DNA of 64,000 bases from Lentzea nigeriaca (GCF_016907955.1 NZ_JAFBCX010000002.1:496001-560000); one strand, 5' to 3'. Counted from the stretch's first letter, positions 34,264 to 43,970 are shown. Numbers and translations are program-made. The notes: a model not told the origin generated them from the letters alone.

Positions 34264-35051
34264 CCGCGATCTCGCTGCGCGGGGCCCGGCTGTCCTATGG
34301 CGACCGGGTGTTGTGGGACGGGCTCGACCTCGACGTCGAGCCCGGTGAGTTCCTCGCGGTCCTCGGTCCGAACGGGTCCGGCAAGACCAGCCTGATGAGG
34401 GTGCTGCTCGGTTTGCAGCCGCTGTCCTCCGGCACGGTCACGGTCGCCGGCGGCAACCAGGCCGTCGGGTACATCCCGCAGCAGCGAGCGCTCGACCAGT
34501 CCATGACGTTGCGCGGCCGGGACCTCGTGGGTCTCGGCCTCGACGGCTATCGGTGGGGCCTCGGCCTGCGCAACCGTCGTGAGCGCAAGATCCGCGTCGA
34601 CGCGGCCATCGCGTCCGTCGGCGCCACGCGGTACGCGGACGAGCCGATCGGCCTGCTGTCCGGCGGTGAGCAGCAACGGCTGCGCGTCGCGCAGGCACTG
34701 GTCGGCGACCCGACCGTGATGCTCTGCGACGAACCGCTGCTCTCGTTGGACCTCGGCAACCAGCGCGTGGTCTCCGAGCTGATCGACAAGCGGCGGCGGG
34801 AAGCGAACACGGCCGTCCTGTTCGTCACGCACGAGCTGAACCCGGTGCTGCCGCTGGTGGACCGGGTCCTCTATCTCGTCGGCGGGCGGTTCCGCGTCGG
34901 CACGCCGGAAGAGGTCATGAACTCCCGGACGCTGTCCGAGCTGTACCGCACGCCCGTCGAGGTCGTGCGGGTGCGCGACCAGATCCTGGTCGTGGGCGCG
35001 GGAGCCTGCGAGGAGCAGACGCACCACCTCACGGCGGAGGCCGCGTCGTGA
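34260..35051 (+). CDS. Zinc ABC transporter ATP-binding protein
   Basis: A 263-residue ATPase of the metal-importer type. Walker A is GPNGSGKTS near residue 36, the signature LSGGEQQRLRVAQAL near 127 and Walker B VMLCDEPLLSLDLGN near 148, with FVTHELNPVLPLVDRVLYL carrying the switch histidine. The start overlaps the binding-protein gene by 4 bp and its stop overlaps the permease gene by 4 bp, so all three are coupled. Confidence 0.92.
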   Translation: MTAISLRGARLSYGDRVLWDGLDLDVEPGEFLAVLGPNGSGKTSLMRVLLGLQPLSSGTVTVAGGNQAVGYIPQQRALDQSMTLRGRDLVGLGLDGYRWGLGLRNRRERKIRVDAAIASVGATRYADEPIGLLSGGEQQRLRVAQALVGDPTVMLCDEPLLSLDLGNQRVVSELIDKRRREANTAVLFVTHELNPVLPLVDRVLYLVGGRFRVGTPEEVMNSRTLSELYRTPVEVVRVRDQILVVGAGACEEQTHHLTAEAAS

Positions 35052-35863
35052 CGATCTTCGACCTGCTCGAACTGGACTTCGTGCAGACCGCGTTGATCGC
35101 GGCCGCCGTGCTCGGCCTCGTCGCCGGGGTGCTCGGCCCGTTCATCGTGACCCGCAAGATGGCGTTCGCCGTCCACGGCACGAGTGAGCTCGCGTTCTCC
35201 GGTGGTGCCGCAGCCCTGCTGCTGGGCATCGGCGTCGGCTACGGCGCGCTGGCCGGGTCGATCATCGCCGCGGTGCTGCTCGGCGTGCTGTCGCGGCGGG
35301 AGAGCGACCGCGACTCGGTGATCGGCGCGATCCTCGCGTTCGGGCTCGGCATGGGCATCCTGATGCTGTCCCTCTACAAAGGACGGACAACCAACAAGTT
35401 CGGGCTGCTGACCGGTCAGATCGTCGGTGTCGACTCCACCGACCTCAAGCTGCTGGTGGTCTCGTCGGTGGCGGTGCTGGCCGTGCTGGCGTTCATCTAC
35501 CGGCCGTTGTTCTTCGCCTCGGTCGACCCGGATGTCGCCATCTCGCGCGGAGTTCCGGTGCGATCGCTGTCGATCGTGTTCGCCGTGCTGGTCGGTGTGG
35601 CGACCGCTTTGAGCGTTCAGGTCGTCGGCGCGCTGCTGGTGCTGGCGTTGATGATCACGCCGGCGGCGGCCGCCATGCGGATCACTGCCTCGCCCTTGCG
35701 CGCGACCGTTCTTTCGGTCGTTTTCGCCGAAGTCGCGGCCGTCGGCGGCATTCTTCTGTCGCTGCAACCCGGCCTTCCGGTCTCCGCTCTCGTCACGGCC
35801 GTGAGCTTCGTGATATACCTCGTATGCCGAGGTATCGGGGCTGTTCAGCGCCGTTCCACCTGA
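35048..35863 (+). CDS. Zinc ABC transporter permease, ZnuB type
   Basis: A 271-residue ABC-3 family permease with about eight membrane helices. VTRKMAFAVHGTSELAFSGG near residue 35-54 is the family signature (MxLxGDAxSHAxLPG-like), and VVGALLVLALMITPAAAAM near 196 is the coupling helix region. GTG 35048 overlaps the preceding stop (GTGA). It ends the zinc operon; no clear terminator precedes the GntR gene, which starts 103 bp later. Confidence 0.92.
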   Translation: MTIFDLLELDFVQTALIAAAVLGLVAGVLGPFIVTRKMAFAVHGTSELAFSGGAAALLLGIGVGYGALAGSIIAAVLLGVLSRRESDRDSVIGAILAFGLGMGILMLSLYKGRTTNKFGLLTGQIVGVDSTDLKLLVVSSVAVLAVLAFIYRPLFFASVDPDVAISRGVPVRSLSIVFAVLVGVATALSVQVVGALLVLALMITPAAAAMRITASPLRATVLSVVFAEVAAVGGILLSLQPGLPVSALVTAVSFVIYLVCRGIGAVQRRST

Positions 35864-35966
35864 TGGACTGGCGTAGTTGCCGAATTTCCCCTGCATATCG
35901 CCCTGACCAGGTGGCGTAACACGCTCGAAACAAACTGATCGTCGTTCGCCGTCCATGCTGTGGGCC

Positions 35967-36701
35967 ATGAGCAGCAGCCAGCGAACCGAGCGGCGGTTGC
36001 GCGCCGACCGGGCGCGGCAGGCCGCCGACGTGATCCGCCAGCAGGTGGTGCGCCGTGCGTTTCCCGACGGCGTGCTGCCGGACGAACGCTTTCTCGCCGC
36101 CGAGTTCTCGGTGTCCCGCAACAGCATTCGCGAGGCACTGGAACTCCTTCGCGAGGAAGGCCTCATCGATCGCGTGCCGGGGGTGGGCACGGTGGTCGTG
36201 GCCGACAAGGTCGAGCACGGGCTGAACCAGCTGATGGGCCTGGCGGAAACCCTGCACGAACACGGGCAGATCACCAACGACGTGCGGGCGGCGACCGTGA
36301 TCCGGGCGCCTTCCGTTGTCGCGCAACGGCTGCAGCTTCCCGCTGATGCGTCCGTGGTCTACGTGGAGCGGCTGCGGCGGCTGAACGGGCTGCCGTTGTC
36401 GCTGGACCTCACGTATCTGGCTCTGGACGTCGGAGAGCCCCTGCTCTCCGAAGATCTCGTCAACCGCGACATCTTCTCGTTGATCGAGCAGACTTCCGGG
36501 CAACGGCTCGGAACGGCTTCGGTGGCGCTGGAAGCCGTCAACGCCGATCTGCACTCCGCGACCGTGCTGGAGGTGCCGCGCGGGGCGGCGCTGATGGTCG
36601 TGGAACGCCTCAGTCATTTCGCTTCCGGCCGGCCGGTCGACCTGGAGTTCATTCGCATGCGCGGTGATCGCCTCACCATGCGCGCCGAAATCTGTCGCTA
36701 A
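35967..36701 (+). CDS. GntR-family regulator (HutC/UTRA subfamily)
   Basis: A 244-residue GntR regulator. The winged HTH spans about residues 18-80 (FPDGVLPDERFLAAEFSVS, then REALELLREEGLIDRVPGVG), and the C-terminal UTRA ligand domain covers about 95-240 (VVYVERLRRLNGLPLSLD and LMVVERLSHFASGRPVDLEF). ATG 35967 or ATG 35955 may be used; no convincing ribosome site is seen before either. It reads in the same direction as the ferredoxin/ABC/flavoprotein operon 36 bp downstream and is its likely regulator. UTRA ligands are small metabolites; which one cannot be read. Confidence 0.88.
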   Translation: MSSSQRTERRLRADRARQAADVIRQQVVRRAFPDGVLPDERFLAAEFSVSRNSIREALELLREEGLIDRVPGVGTVVVADKVEHGLNQLMGLAETLHEHGQITNDVRAATVIRAPSVVAQRLQLPADASVVYVERLRRLNGLPLSLDLTYLALDVGEPLLSEDLVNRDIFSLIEQTSGQRLGTASVALEAVNADLHSATVLEVPRGAALMVVERLSHFASGRPVDLEFIRMRGDRLTMRAEICR

Positions 36702-36737
36702 AACCTAATAGTTCCCACATTCACCTGGAGTTGAGTC

Positions 36738-36965
36738 ATGGCTCTGGTCAACAACCGTGCCGACGTACCGGTCACCATCAACGAATCCAAGTGCATCGAC
36801 GGCTGCCGGCTGTGCGTTGACATGTGCCCGCTCGACTCGCTGGCCATCAACCCCGAGTCAGGCAAGGCCTACATGCACGTCGACGAGTGCTGGTACTGCG
36901 GTCCGTGCGCCGCTCGCTGCCCGACCGGCGCCGTGACCATCAACATGCCCTACCTCCTGCGGTGA
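36738..36965 (+). CDS. 2[4Fe-4S] ferredoxin-like protein (AprB-like), partner of the downstream flavoprotein
   Basis: A 75-residue ferredoxin with two cluster motifs: Cys19, 23, 26 and 30 in the form C-x3-C-x2-C-x3-CP, and Cys51, 54, 57 and 61 in the form C-x2-C-x2-C-x3-CP. Small ferredoxins of this type pair with flavoproteins of the AprA/FrdA class and shuttle electrons to or from FAD. A GGAG site precedes ATG 36738. It is the first gene of a six-gene unit, 11 bp ahead of the binding-protein gene, with the flavoprotein last. Confidence 0.88.
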   Translation: MALVNNRADVPVTINESKCIDGCRLCVDMCPLDSLAINPESGKAYMHVDECWYCGPCAARCPTGAVTINMPYLLR

Positions 36966-36976
36966 AAGGAAAAACA

Positions 36977-38284
36977 GTGAAGAGAATTCTTCTGTCTTCA
37001 GTTCTTCTGCTCGCCGCGTGCGCGACGGGTGAGGCGGCTTCCGGCGGTGAAGTTCCGGTGGTCATCGGCTACCAGTCGAAGACGATCAACACCGTCACCG
37101 CGGGCACGCTGTTGCGGGACAGGGGTTTCTTCGAGCAACGGCTGGCCGAGCTCGGCAAGAAGACCGGCAAGACGTACAAGGTGACCTGGCAGGACTACGA
37201 CACCGGTGCGCCGATCACCGCGCAGATGATCGCGGGCAAGATCGACATCGGGTCGATGGGCGACTTCCCGCTGCTGATCAACGGGTCGCGCACGCAGAAG
37301 CAGGGCGACGAGGGCACCCGGATGGTCGCGGTGACCGGGTACAACGTGCGCGGAGCGCTGAACATGGTCGTGGTGCCGCCCAACTCGCCGGCCAAGACCT
37401 TGGCGGACCTGAACGGGCAGAAGGTCTCCGCGAGCGTCGGGTCGGCCGGGCACGGAACGTTGGTGCGGGCGTTGGGCGACACCAAGGTGACCGTGGAGAA
37501 CCAGCAGCCTTCCATCGGTGCTTCGGCGCTGCAGTCCGGGAACGTCGCCGCGCTCGCGCAGTTCGTGGCGTGGCCTGGCGCTCTCGTGTACGCCAAGCAG
37601 GCGAAGCTGCTCTATGACGGTGCCGCGCTGAACCTGCCGACGTTGCACGGGACCGTCGTGCGGAATCCGTTCGCACAGCAGCAGCCCGACGTGTTGCGGG
37701 AGTTCCTGCGGGCGCAGCTCGATGCGACGAAGTTCTTGCACGCCAAGCCTCTCGAGGCCGCGGAGACTGTCGCCAAGGCGACGGGCCTGCCGACCGAGGT
37801 CGTGTACCTCTACAACGGGCCGAACGGGATCGCGACGTTCGACCTGTCGCTGAAGTCGGTGCTGCGCAAGGCGTTGAAGGAGGACGTGCCGTTCCTCAAG
37901 TCGATCGGCAACATCGACGAGCTCGACGTGGACAAGTTCATCGACGACAAGCCGTTGAAGGACGTCTTGGAGCCGACCGAGGACCTGACGAACCCGGCTT
38001 CGCTCGGCGGTGACCCGAAGGTCGCGAGCGAGGCGTGGTTCGACGGCGAGCAGCCGCAGCCCGTGGCGTCGCCGACGGCGTTGCTGAAGCTGGTGAACGC
38101 CAGCGGGAAGAAGCTGCGGGCCGGGTACGTCCCGGACGCCGAGACGGGCACGCGGTGGTTCGCCGAGCACGCGTTCTGGGTGCAGTCCGGTGCCGAGCTG
38201 CTGCCGTTCACGACCGAGGCGGCCGCGGCGAAACGCGGTCAGGTGCTGACGTTCGAGCAGGCGCTCTCCTTGGCGGGCAAGTGA
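36977..38284 (+). CDS. SsuA/NMT1-type ABC substrate-binding lipoprotein with NosL-like C-terminal extension
   Basis: A 435-residue lipoprotein (lipobox LAAC, Cys15). Residues about 26-330 form a nitrate/sulfonate/taurine-type binding domain ([48 protein letters not shown]). Such proteins are usually about 330 residues; here about 100 more follow. Residues 378-430 ([35 protein letters not shown]) resemble the NosL/copper-chaperone fold, although the NosL methionine is not seen. The substrate is not readable. GAAAGGA precedes GTG 36977 and the stop overlaps the permease start as GTGA. Confidence 0.85.
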   Translation: MKRILLSSVLLLAACATGEAASGGEVPVVIGYQSKTINTVTAGTLLRDRGFFEQRLAELGKKTGKTYKVTWQDYDTGAPITAQMIAGKIDIGSMGDFPLLINGSRTQKQGDEGTRMVAVTGYNVRGALNMVVVPPNSPAKTLADLNGQKVSASVGSAGHGTLVRALGDTKVTVENQQPSIGASALQSGNVAALAQFVAWPGALVYAKQAKLLYDGAALNLPTLHGTVVRNPFAQQQPDVLREFLRAQLDATKFLHAKPLEAAETVAKATGLPTEVVYLYNGPNGIATFDLSLKSVLRKALKEDVPFLKSIGNIDELDVDKFIDDKPLKDVLEPTEDLTNPASLGGDPKVASEAWFDGEQPQPVASPTALLKLVNASGKKLRAGYVPDAETGTRWFAEHAFWVQSGAELLPFTTEAAAAKRGQVLTFEQALSLAGK

Positions 38285-39048
38285 AGCGCTGGGTGGTGAG
38301 GATCGGGTCGGTGGCGGTCGTCCTGCTGCTGTGGCAGGTGCTGACGGCGTCGGATGTGCGGGCCTGGCTGCGGTTCGACCAGCTGCCGACCGTCGTCGAG
38401 GTGGCGGAGCGGTTCGCGGTGCAGGTCGGTGGCGTGGAGTACTACCACGACCTGGGCAACAGCCTGGTGCGGATCATGACCGGGTTTCTCCTGGCCGCGG
38501 TGCTGGGCATCGCGTTCGGCGTGCTGATCGCGCGTTCTCCGCTGCTGGGCGACCTGCTGCGGCCGCCGTTGGAGGTCGTGCGGCCGATCCCGGCGATCGC
38601 GCTGGTGCCGATCGCGATCCTGCTGTTCCCGACCGACGAGCAGGGGATCGTGTTCATCACCTTCATCGCGGCGTTCTTCCCGATCCTGGTGTCGACCAGG
38701 CACGCCGTGCGCGCGCTGCCGACGATCTGGGAGGACGCGGTCCGCACGATGGGCGGCTCGCGGTGGCAGGTGCTGTTCCGCGTGGTGCTGCCCGGCACGC
38801 TGCCCGGCGTGTTCGGTGGCCTGTCCGTCGGCATGGGCGTGGCGTGGATCTGCGTGATCTCGGCCGAGATGATCTCCGGCCAGTTCGGCGTCGGCTACCG
38901 CACCTGGCAGGCCTACACGGTCGTCGACTACCCCGGCGTGATCGTCGGCATGGTCACCATCGGCCTGCTCGGCTACCTGACGTCCGCCGCCGTCGAGCTG
39001 CTGGGCCGCCGCGTGACGCGGTGGTTGCCGAGAGAGGCACTGCGATGA
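38281..39048 (+). CDS. SsuC/TauC-type ABC transporter permease
   Basis: A 255-residue permease with about six helices and the BPD_transp_1 domain. The EAA-type loop is [23 protein letters not shown] near residue 150, and [21 protein letters not shown] near 98 is typical of sulfonate/nitrate/taurine importers. GTG 38281 overlaps the binding-protein stop and the gene's own stop overlaps the ATPase ATG, indicating tight coupling. Confidence 0.92.
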   Translation: MKRWVVRIGSVAVVLLLWQVLTASDVRAWLRFDQLPTVVEVAERFAVQVGGVEYYHDLGNSLVRIMTGFLLAAVLGIAFGVLIARSPLLGDLLRPPLEVVRPIPAIALVPIAILLFPTDEQGIVFITFIAAFFPILVSTRHAVRALPTIWEDAVRTMGGSRWQVLFRVVLPGTLPGVFGGLSVGMGVAWICVISAEMISGQFGVGYRTWQAYTVVDYPGVIVGMVTIGLLGYLTSAAVELLGRRVTRWLPREALR

Positions 39049-39701
39049 GCCTGAGCGTGCGTTCGCTGACCGTCGGCTACGGCCGGTCCGCGGTGCTGAC
39101 CGACTTCTCGTTGTCGGTGGCCGACGGTGAGTTCGTGGTGGTGGCAGGACCTTCCGGGTGCGGCAAGTCGACCCTGCTGCGCGCGGTCGCCGGGCTGATC
39201 CCGTTCACCGGTGAGATCTCCGTGGACGGGGAAGCGGTGCGCGGGCCGTCACGGGACCGGGCGCTGGTGTTCCAGGAGGACGGGCTGCTGCCGTGGCGCA
39301 CAGCGTTGCGCAACGTCGAGCTTCCGCTTGCCCTGCAAGGGGTTCCGCGATCGATACGGCGCGCGCGGGCGGTGGAGTGGCTGGAGCGCGTCGGATTGGC
39401 CGGCTTCGAGGGCTACCTGCCGCGCGAGCTCTCCGGCGGCATGCGCCAACGTGTGCAGCTGGCGCGGACGTTGGCGCAGCAGCCGTCCGTGGTGCTGATG
39501 GACGAGCCGTTCGGCGCGCTGGACGCCCAGACGCGCGCGTCGATGCAGGAACTGGTGACCGAGGTGCTGTCCGGCACCACAACCCTGTTCGTCACGCACG
39601 ACGTCGACGAAGCCGTGCTGCTGGGCGACCGCGTGGTCGTGCTCGGCGCGGGCGAGGTCGAACGCGAGCGCGACGCGATCCTTGCGGCGGTGAAGGCATG
39701 A
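39045..39701 (+). CDS. SsuB/TauB-type ABC transporter ATPase
   Basis: A 218-residue ATPase, short for the family. Walker A is GPSGCGKST near residue 35, [26 protein letters not shown] is the Q-loop region typical of SsuB/TauB/NrtD, the signature is [13 protein letters not shown] near 128, and Walker [17 protein letters not shown] near 148. Start and stop each overlap a neighbouring gene by 4 bp (ATGA). The coupling to the flavoprotein gene implies that imported substrate and flavoprotein chemistry belong to one pathway. Confidence 0.92.
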   Translation: MSLSVRSLTVGYGRSAVLTDFSLSVADGEFVVVAGPSGCGKSTLLRAVAGLIPFTGEISVDGEAVRGPSRDRALVFQEDGLLPWRTALRNVELPLALQGVPRSIRRARAVEWLERVGLAGFEGYLPRELSGGMRQRVQLARTLAQQPSVVLMDEPFGALDAQTRASMQELVTEVLSGTTTLFVTHDVDEAVLLGDRVVVLGAGEVERERDAILAAVKA

Positions 39702-42295
39702 CTGTTGAGCTGTCCTGCGACGTCCTGGTCATCGGCGGCGGTACGGCGGGCTCGATGGCCGCCATCACCGCGGCCGAGGCGGGCCGGTCCGTGCTGCTGC
39801 TGGAGAAGGCACACGTCCGGCACTCCGGAGCGCTGGCGATGGGCATGGACGGCGTCAACAACGCCGTCATCCCTGGAAAGGCGCGGCCGGAGGACTACGT
39901 CGCCGAGATCACCCGCGCCAACGACGGCATCGTCAACCAGCGCACGATCATGCAGACCGCCACGCGCGGGTTCGAGATGGTGCAACGGCTCGAGCGCTAC
40001 GGCGTGAAGTTCGAGAAGGACTCGTTCGGCGACTACCACGTCCGGCAGGTGCACCGGTCGGGCAGTTATGTGCTGCCGATGCCCGAGGGCAAGGACGTCA
40101 AGAAGGTCCTCTACCGGGTGATGCGGGAACGCCGGTTGCGCGAGCGGTTGCGCATCGAGAACCGCGTGATGCCGGTGCGGGTGCTGGTGTCGGAGGGCCG
40201 TGCGGTCGGCGCTGCCGGGTTCAACACGCGGACCGGTGAGTTCGTGACCGTGTCCGCGGGCGCGGTGATCCTGGCGACCGGCGCTTCCGGCCGGCTCGGC
40301 CTGCCCGCTTCCGGCTATCTGTACGGGACTTACGAGAACCCGACGAACGCCGGTGACGGGTACTCGATGGCGTACCACGCCGGGGCAGAGCTGTCCGGGA
40401 TCGAGTGCTTCCAGATCAACCCGCTGATCAAGGACTACAACGGGCCGGCTTGTGCCTATGTGGGCAACCCGTTCGGCGCGTACCAGGTGAACGCGCTGGG
40501 TGAGCGGTTCGTCGACTGCGACTACTGGTCAGGGCAGATGATGGCCGAGGTGGCCGCGGAGATCGCCTCCGCGCGAGGGCCGATCTACCTGAAGACCACC
40601 CACCTGCCGGAGGAGTCGGTCTCCGCGCTGGAAGGGATCCTGCACTCCACCGAGCGGCCCTCGCGCGGAACGTTCCACAGTGGACGCGGGCGGGACTACC
40701 GGACGCACGACATCGAGATGCACATCTCGGAGATCGGGTTGTGCGGTGGGCACTCGGCGTCCGGGGTGTGGGTCGACGAGAACGGGCGCACGACCGTGCC
40801 CGGGCTGTACGCGGCCGGTGACCTGGCCTGCGTGCCGCACAACTACATGATCGGCGCGTTCGTGTTCGGCGACCTGGCCGGGGCGCACGCTGCCGAGAAC
40901 GTCGTGGCCGAGAACTTCGTCGCGGGACAGCTGTTGCCTGCCGAGCAGGTGGCCGAGGCCGCCGAGTTGATCTTCCGGCACTCGCGCAACCCGGACGGGC
41001 CGCCGCAGCCTCAGGTCGAGTACAAGCTGCGCCGGTTCGTGAACGACTACGTCGCTCCGCCCAAGACGGCCACGAAGCTGTCGCTGGCGCTGGAGGCGTT
41101 CGACCGGATGTCTGCGGAGATCGCGGAAATGGGGGCGCGGTCGCCGCACGAGCTGATGCGATGCGTGGAGGTGTCGTTCATCCGGGACTGCGCGGAGATG
41201 GCGGCCGCGTCGTCGTTGATGAGGGACGAGTCGAGGTGGGGGCTCTACCACTCACGGGTCGATCTTCCCGAGCGTGACGACTCCCGGTGGTTCCACCACC
41301 TCAACCTGCGGAAGAACGCCGCCGGGGAGATGGAGTTCATCAAGCGGCCGGTCGCGGAGTACCTGGTGCCCGTCGACGGGATTCCGCACCGCGCCGGGTC
41401 GGTCGAGCTTCTCGGTGTGCGGTCGGTGTCCGCTGTGTCCTCCGCGGTGGACTCCGCCGCGGACGAGGTGGCCGTCCAGTCCGAGCGCGTGCTGGAGGTG
41501 CTGTCGCTGGTGGACTCGCAGCCGACGCTCGCGGTGCTGGAGCCGTACCTCGTCGATCCGGACGTGACAGTGCGCCGGGCCGCCGTGTCCGTGCTGACCG
41601 AGGCGGTGCCGGCCGGGTTCGAGTTCGCGCTGGTGCGGGCGATGGCGGACGAGGGAGTGCGGGACGTCGCCGCGGCGGGGTTGCGGGAGCTGGTCGAGGT
41701 GGTGCCCGCGTCGGAGGAACTGCGCGAGGCCCTGGAGCTCTCGCCCGCACGGGCGGTGGCGCTGGAGGTGTTGTGGGCGTTGAAACTCGGGACGGCCGAG
41801 GTGTACGCGGCCGGGCTGGAATCACCGGATCTCGAGGTGCGGCTGGCCGCGGTGCGCGGACTGGTCGCGTTGCGGGAGGACGAACTGCTGGCGGCCGCGG
41901 CGGAGGATCCCGCTCGGGAGTTGCGGGTGCAGGTCGCGAAGGGGATCACCGATGTAGGTGTGCTCATCGCACTTTCGGGTGACTCCGATGTGCTGGTCAG
42001 GGCCGCGGCTCTGGAGGCGGCCGGGCGGGTCGGGTGGCCGTCGGGGCTGCACGAACGGGCGGCCGAGTTGATCGGGGACCCGTCGTGGGAGGTGCGCGTC
42101 GGGGTGGCCAGGGCGCTCGACGATCCGGAGCTGGTCGCCGCGCTTCTGGGTGATCCCAACCTGGACGTGCGCAAGGCCGCGGTGCGGGCGTTGGAGCGGT
42201 GGAGGGCCGATCCCGGCGTCGTGCTCGCGCTCAAGCGGGCGCTCGACGACACGGATGCCGACGTCCGGGCTTATGCGCGGATGGCGTTGAGCTGA
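39698..42295 (+). CDS. AprA/fumarate-reductase-type flavoprotein fused to C-terminal HEAT repeats
   Basis: An 865-residue protein. Residues about 1-400 form an FAD-binding-2 domain: [14 protein letters not shown] near 9, [16 protein letters not shown] near 188, and [19 protein letters not shown] near 368 for the flavin-proximal helix. A helical Succ_DH-like domain runs to about 555. From about 595 the chain becomes leucine/valine/arginine repeats of 28-31 residues ([48 protein letters not shown]) that read as HEAT/PBS-lyase-like repeats, an unusual fusion. AprA oxidises sulfite with AMP; FrdA reduces fumarate; which chemistry applies here is unknown. The ferredoxin is the likely electron partner and the ABC importer the likely substrate source. 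Confidence 0.85.
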   Translation: MTVELSCDVLVIGGGTAGSMAAITAAEAGRSVLLLEKAHVRHSGALAMGMDGVNNAVIPGKARPEDYVAEITRANDGIVNQRTIMQTATRGFEMVQRLERYGVKFEKDSFGDYHVRQVHRSGSYVLPMPEGKDVKKVLYRVMRERRLRERLRIENRVMPVRVLVSEGRAVGAAGFNTRTGEFVTVSAGAVILATGASGRLGLPASGYLYGTYENPTNAGDGYSMAYHAGAELSGIECFQINPLIKDYNGPACAYVGNPFGAYQVNALGERFVDCDYWSGQMMAEVAAEIASARGPIYLKTTHLPEESVSALEGILHSTERPSRGTFHSGRGRDYRTHDIEMHISEIGLCGGHSASGVWVDENGRTTVPGLYAAGDLACVPHNYMIGAFVFGDLAGAHAAENVVAENFVAGQLLPAEQVAEAAELIFRHSRNPDGPPQPQVEYKLRRFVNDYVAPPKTATKLSLALEAFDRMSAEIAEMGARSPHELMRCVEVSFIRDCAEMAAASSLMRDESRWGLYHSRVDLPERDDSRWFHHLNLRKNAAGEMEFIKRPVAEYLVPVDGIPHRAGSVELLGVRSVSAVSSAVDSAADEVAVQSERVLEVLSLVDSQPTLAVLEPYLVDPDVTVRRAAVSVLTEAVPAGFEFALVRAMADEGVRDVAAAGLRELVEVVPASEELREALELSPARAVALEVLWALKLGTAEVYAAGLESPDLEVRLAAVRGLVALREDELLAAAAEDPARELRVQVAKGITDVGVLIALSGDSDVLVRAAALEAAGRVGWPSGLHERAAELIGDPSWEVRVGVARALDDPELVAALLGDPNLDVRKAAVRALERWRADPGVVLALKRALDDTDADVRAYARMALS

Positions 42296-43765
42296 TCAGG
42301 CCGTGCGCGTGGTGATGGGCTTGGTGATGTCGTCCGCGCGCGGGGCGGGCATCAGGCGCGGCGGGATGTCCAGGCCGGCCACGCGGACCTGGTTGCGGCC
42401 GTTCTCCTTGGCCTTGTAGAGCGCCGCGTCCGCCGAGTGCTGGGCCGTGGCCATGTCCGGGCCGTTGTCCGGGATGACCGCCACGCCGATCGACGCCGAG
42501 ATGGCCTGCAGCGTCTCGCCCTCCGGCTCCGGCGGCTGGATCTCGCGGCCGTAGAGCGTGACGACGTTGCGGTGCTTGTCGGTGGTGGGTACGGCGAGCG
42601 AACCGATGGCCTCGCGGATGCGTTCGGCGATCGTCACGCCCACGGCCACGGGGGTGTCCTTCAGCGCCACCACGAACTCCTCGCCGCCGTCGCGGCCCGC
42701 CACGTCGCCGGGGCGGAGCTTCTCCCGCAGAATGCGGCCCACCTCGGCCAGGACCGCGTTGCCCGCCGGGTGGCCCCAGGTGTCGTTGATGCGCTTGAAG
42801 TGGTCGAGGTCGATGACGAGGACCGTCATCGGTTCACCGTCGATGCGGCAGCGTTCGGCCAGGCGGCCCGCGTACTCGGCCAGGCCGTTGGTGTTGAGCA
42901 GGCCCGTCCGGTAGTCGGTGTGGGCGTCGGCGGCCAGGCGCTGGTGGAGCTGTTCCTGCTCGCGCAGCAGGCGTTCCAGGTGGGCTCGGCGTTCTCCCGC
43001 CCTGGACAGCAGGGCGTTCACCAGGATCACCGGTACGACCAGCAGCAGCGGACCCACCCAGTGCGACGTCATCAGCATGCCGAGCATGGCGCCGGCGCCG
43101 AGGGTGCTCATTTCGAGCATGTTGTCGACTTTGGAGCCGAGGAAGTCGAGGACCTTGGAGTTCGGCGTGACGATTTTGAACGCCACGGCGACGGTCATCA
43201 CCTGGATGAACCAGTAGAGGACCGCGGTGATTGCGAGAACAAGTACCAGGCCGAGGTCGGTCGGAACGTTTCCGGTGGCTGTCAGAGACACACCTGAAAG
43301 GTGGACGACGGCCCACGAAAGAAGGGTCGAGGCGAGCATCGACGCGGTGCCGAAGACGAAGCGGTAGGGCTGGCGGCGGGCGATGGGCTGGATCAGGATG
43401 CGCATCCAGATCGTGGCGATCACCGCCAGGCCGCCCGGCAGGGCCACGGCGGCGGCGAAGGTCCAGACCGAGGTCAGGTCGATGTGGGGGCCGGAAGCCT
43501 CGTTGCGGCGGGCTTCCTCCGCTCTGCGCACCACGGTCAGGTGGATCGTGATCGCGGCGATGATCGCGCCGAAGCGGAGCCAGTCCGAGGTGGAGACCCC
43601 GGTCAGCTTTGTCAGGAGCCAAATGGAGGCCACGACTACGGCTGCTTCGAGCACGAAAAAGTACGCGATCGCACTAGGCGCAACGGTCCAAAGGTCCCAG
43701 TTGCGAATCGGAGTCAAGCCGAGTGCCCGCGATCGCCTGCGATCAGTCAAACTGTTCTTCACCAC
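42296..43765 (-). CDS. Membrane-bound diguanylate cyclase (GGDEF)
   Basis: A 489-residue protein with a predicted multi-helix N-terminal membrane region (about residues 28-245), a short coiled segment (ERRAHLERLLREQEQLHQRL) and a C-terminal GGDEF domain making c-di-GMP. The active-site motif is GGEEF near residue 358, and RPGD exactly five residues upstream forms the inhibitory RxxD site, so product inhibition is expected. DLDHFKRINDTWGH and SIGVAV are family blocks. GTG 43765 or GTG 43762 may start it. Its stop abuts the flavoprotein stop (convergent, no gap). The signal sensed by the membrane domain is unknown. Confidence 0.92.
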   Translation of the reverse strand: MVKNSLTDRRRSRALGLTPIRNWDLWTVAPSAIAYFFVLEAAVVVASIWLLTKLTGVSTSDWLRFGAIIAAITIHLTVVRRAEEARRNEASGPHIDLTSVWTFAAAVALPGGLAVIATIWMRILIQPIARRQPYRFVFGTASMLASTLLSWAVVHLSGVSLTATGNVPTDLGLVLVLAITAVLYWFIQVMTVAVAFKIVTPNSKVLDFLGSKVDNMLEMSTLGAGAMLGMLMTSHWVGPLLLVVPVILVNALLSRAGERRAHLERLLREQEQLHQRLAADAHTDYRTGLLNTNGLAEYAGRLAERCRIDGEPMTVLVIDLDHFKRINDTWGHPAGNAVLAEVGRILREKLRPGDVAGRDGGEEFVVALKDTPVAVGVTIAERIREAIGSLAVPTTDKHRNVVTLYGREIQPPEPEGETLQAISASIGVAVIPDNGPDMATAQHSADAALYKAKENGRNQVRVAGLDIPPRLMPAPRADDITKPITTRTA

Positions 43766-43789
43766 GACCCCCTACGCTCATGGCACATC

Positions 43790-43876
43790 ATGAGCAAAGC
43801 CGCCGCTGACCAGGTCGTAGACCTACCGCGCTGCTGCTCGTCGCAACGAGGAGGTGCCTTCCATGTGCAACCGTGA
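43790..43876 (+). CDS. Cysteine-codon leader ORF (attenuator-type uORF), apparently orphaned
   Basis: A 28-codon ORF, MSKAAADQVVDLPRCCSS and so on, whose Cys-Cys-Ser-Ser run ends shortly before a strong Shine-Dalgarno (GAGGAGG at 43848-43854), with an ATG-TGC start 8 bp later at 43863. The pattern (near-leaderless ATG, tandem cysteine codons, then the ribosome site of the next gene) matches actinobacterial cysteine-responsive leader peptides upstream of sulfur genes. TACGCT 12 bp upstream could be the -10. The ORF opened at 43863 stops after six codons, and the next annotated gene is on the opposite strand, so no regulated gene is visible. Confidence 0.5.
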   Translation: MSKAAADQVVDLPRCCSSQRGGAFHVQP

Positions 43877-43970
43877 CTTCTGACTCCGCCTTCCTCGGCC
43901 TGCTTCCAATCCTGCACCTTGATCACCTGGTGCCTCTACAACGGATATCGCTATTGGTGACCGTTCTGTT

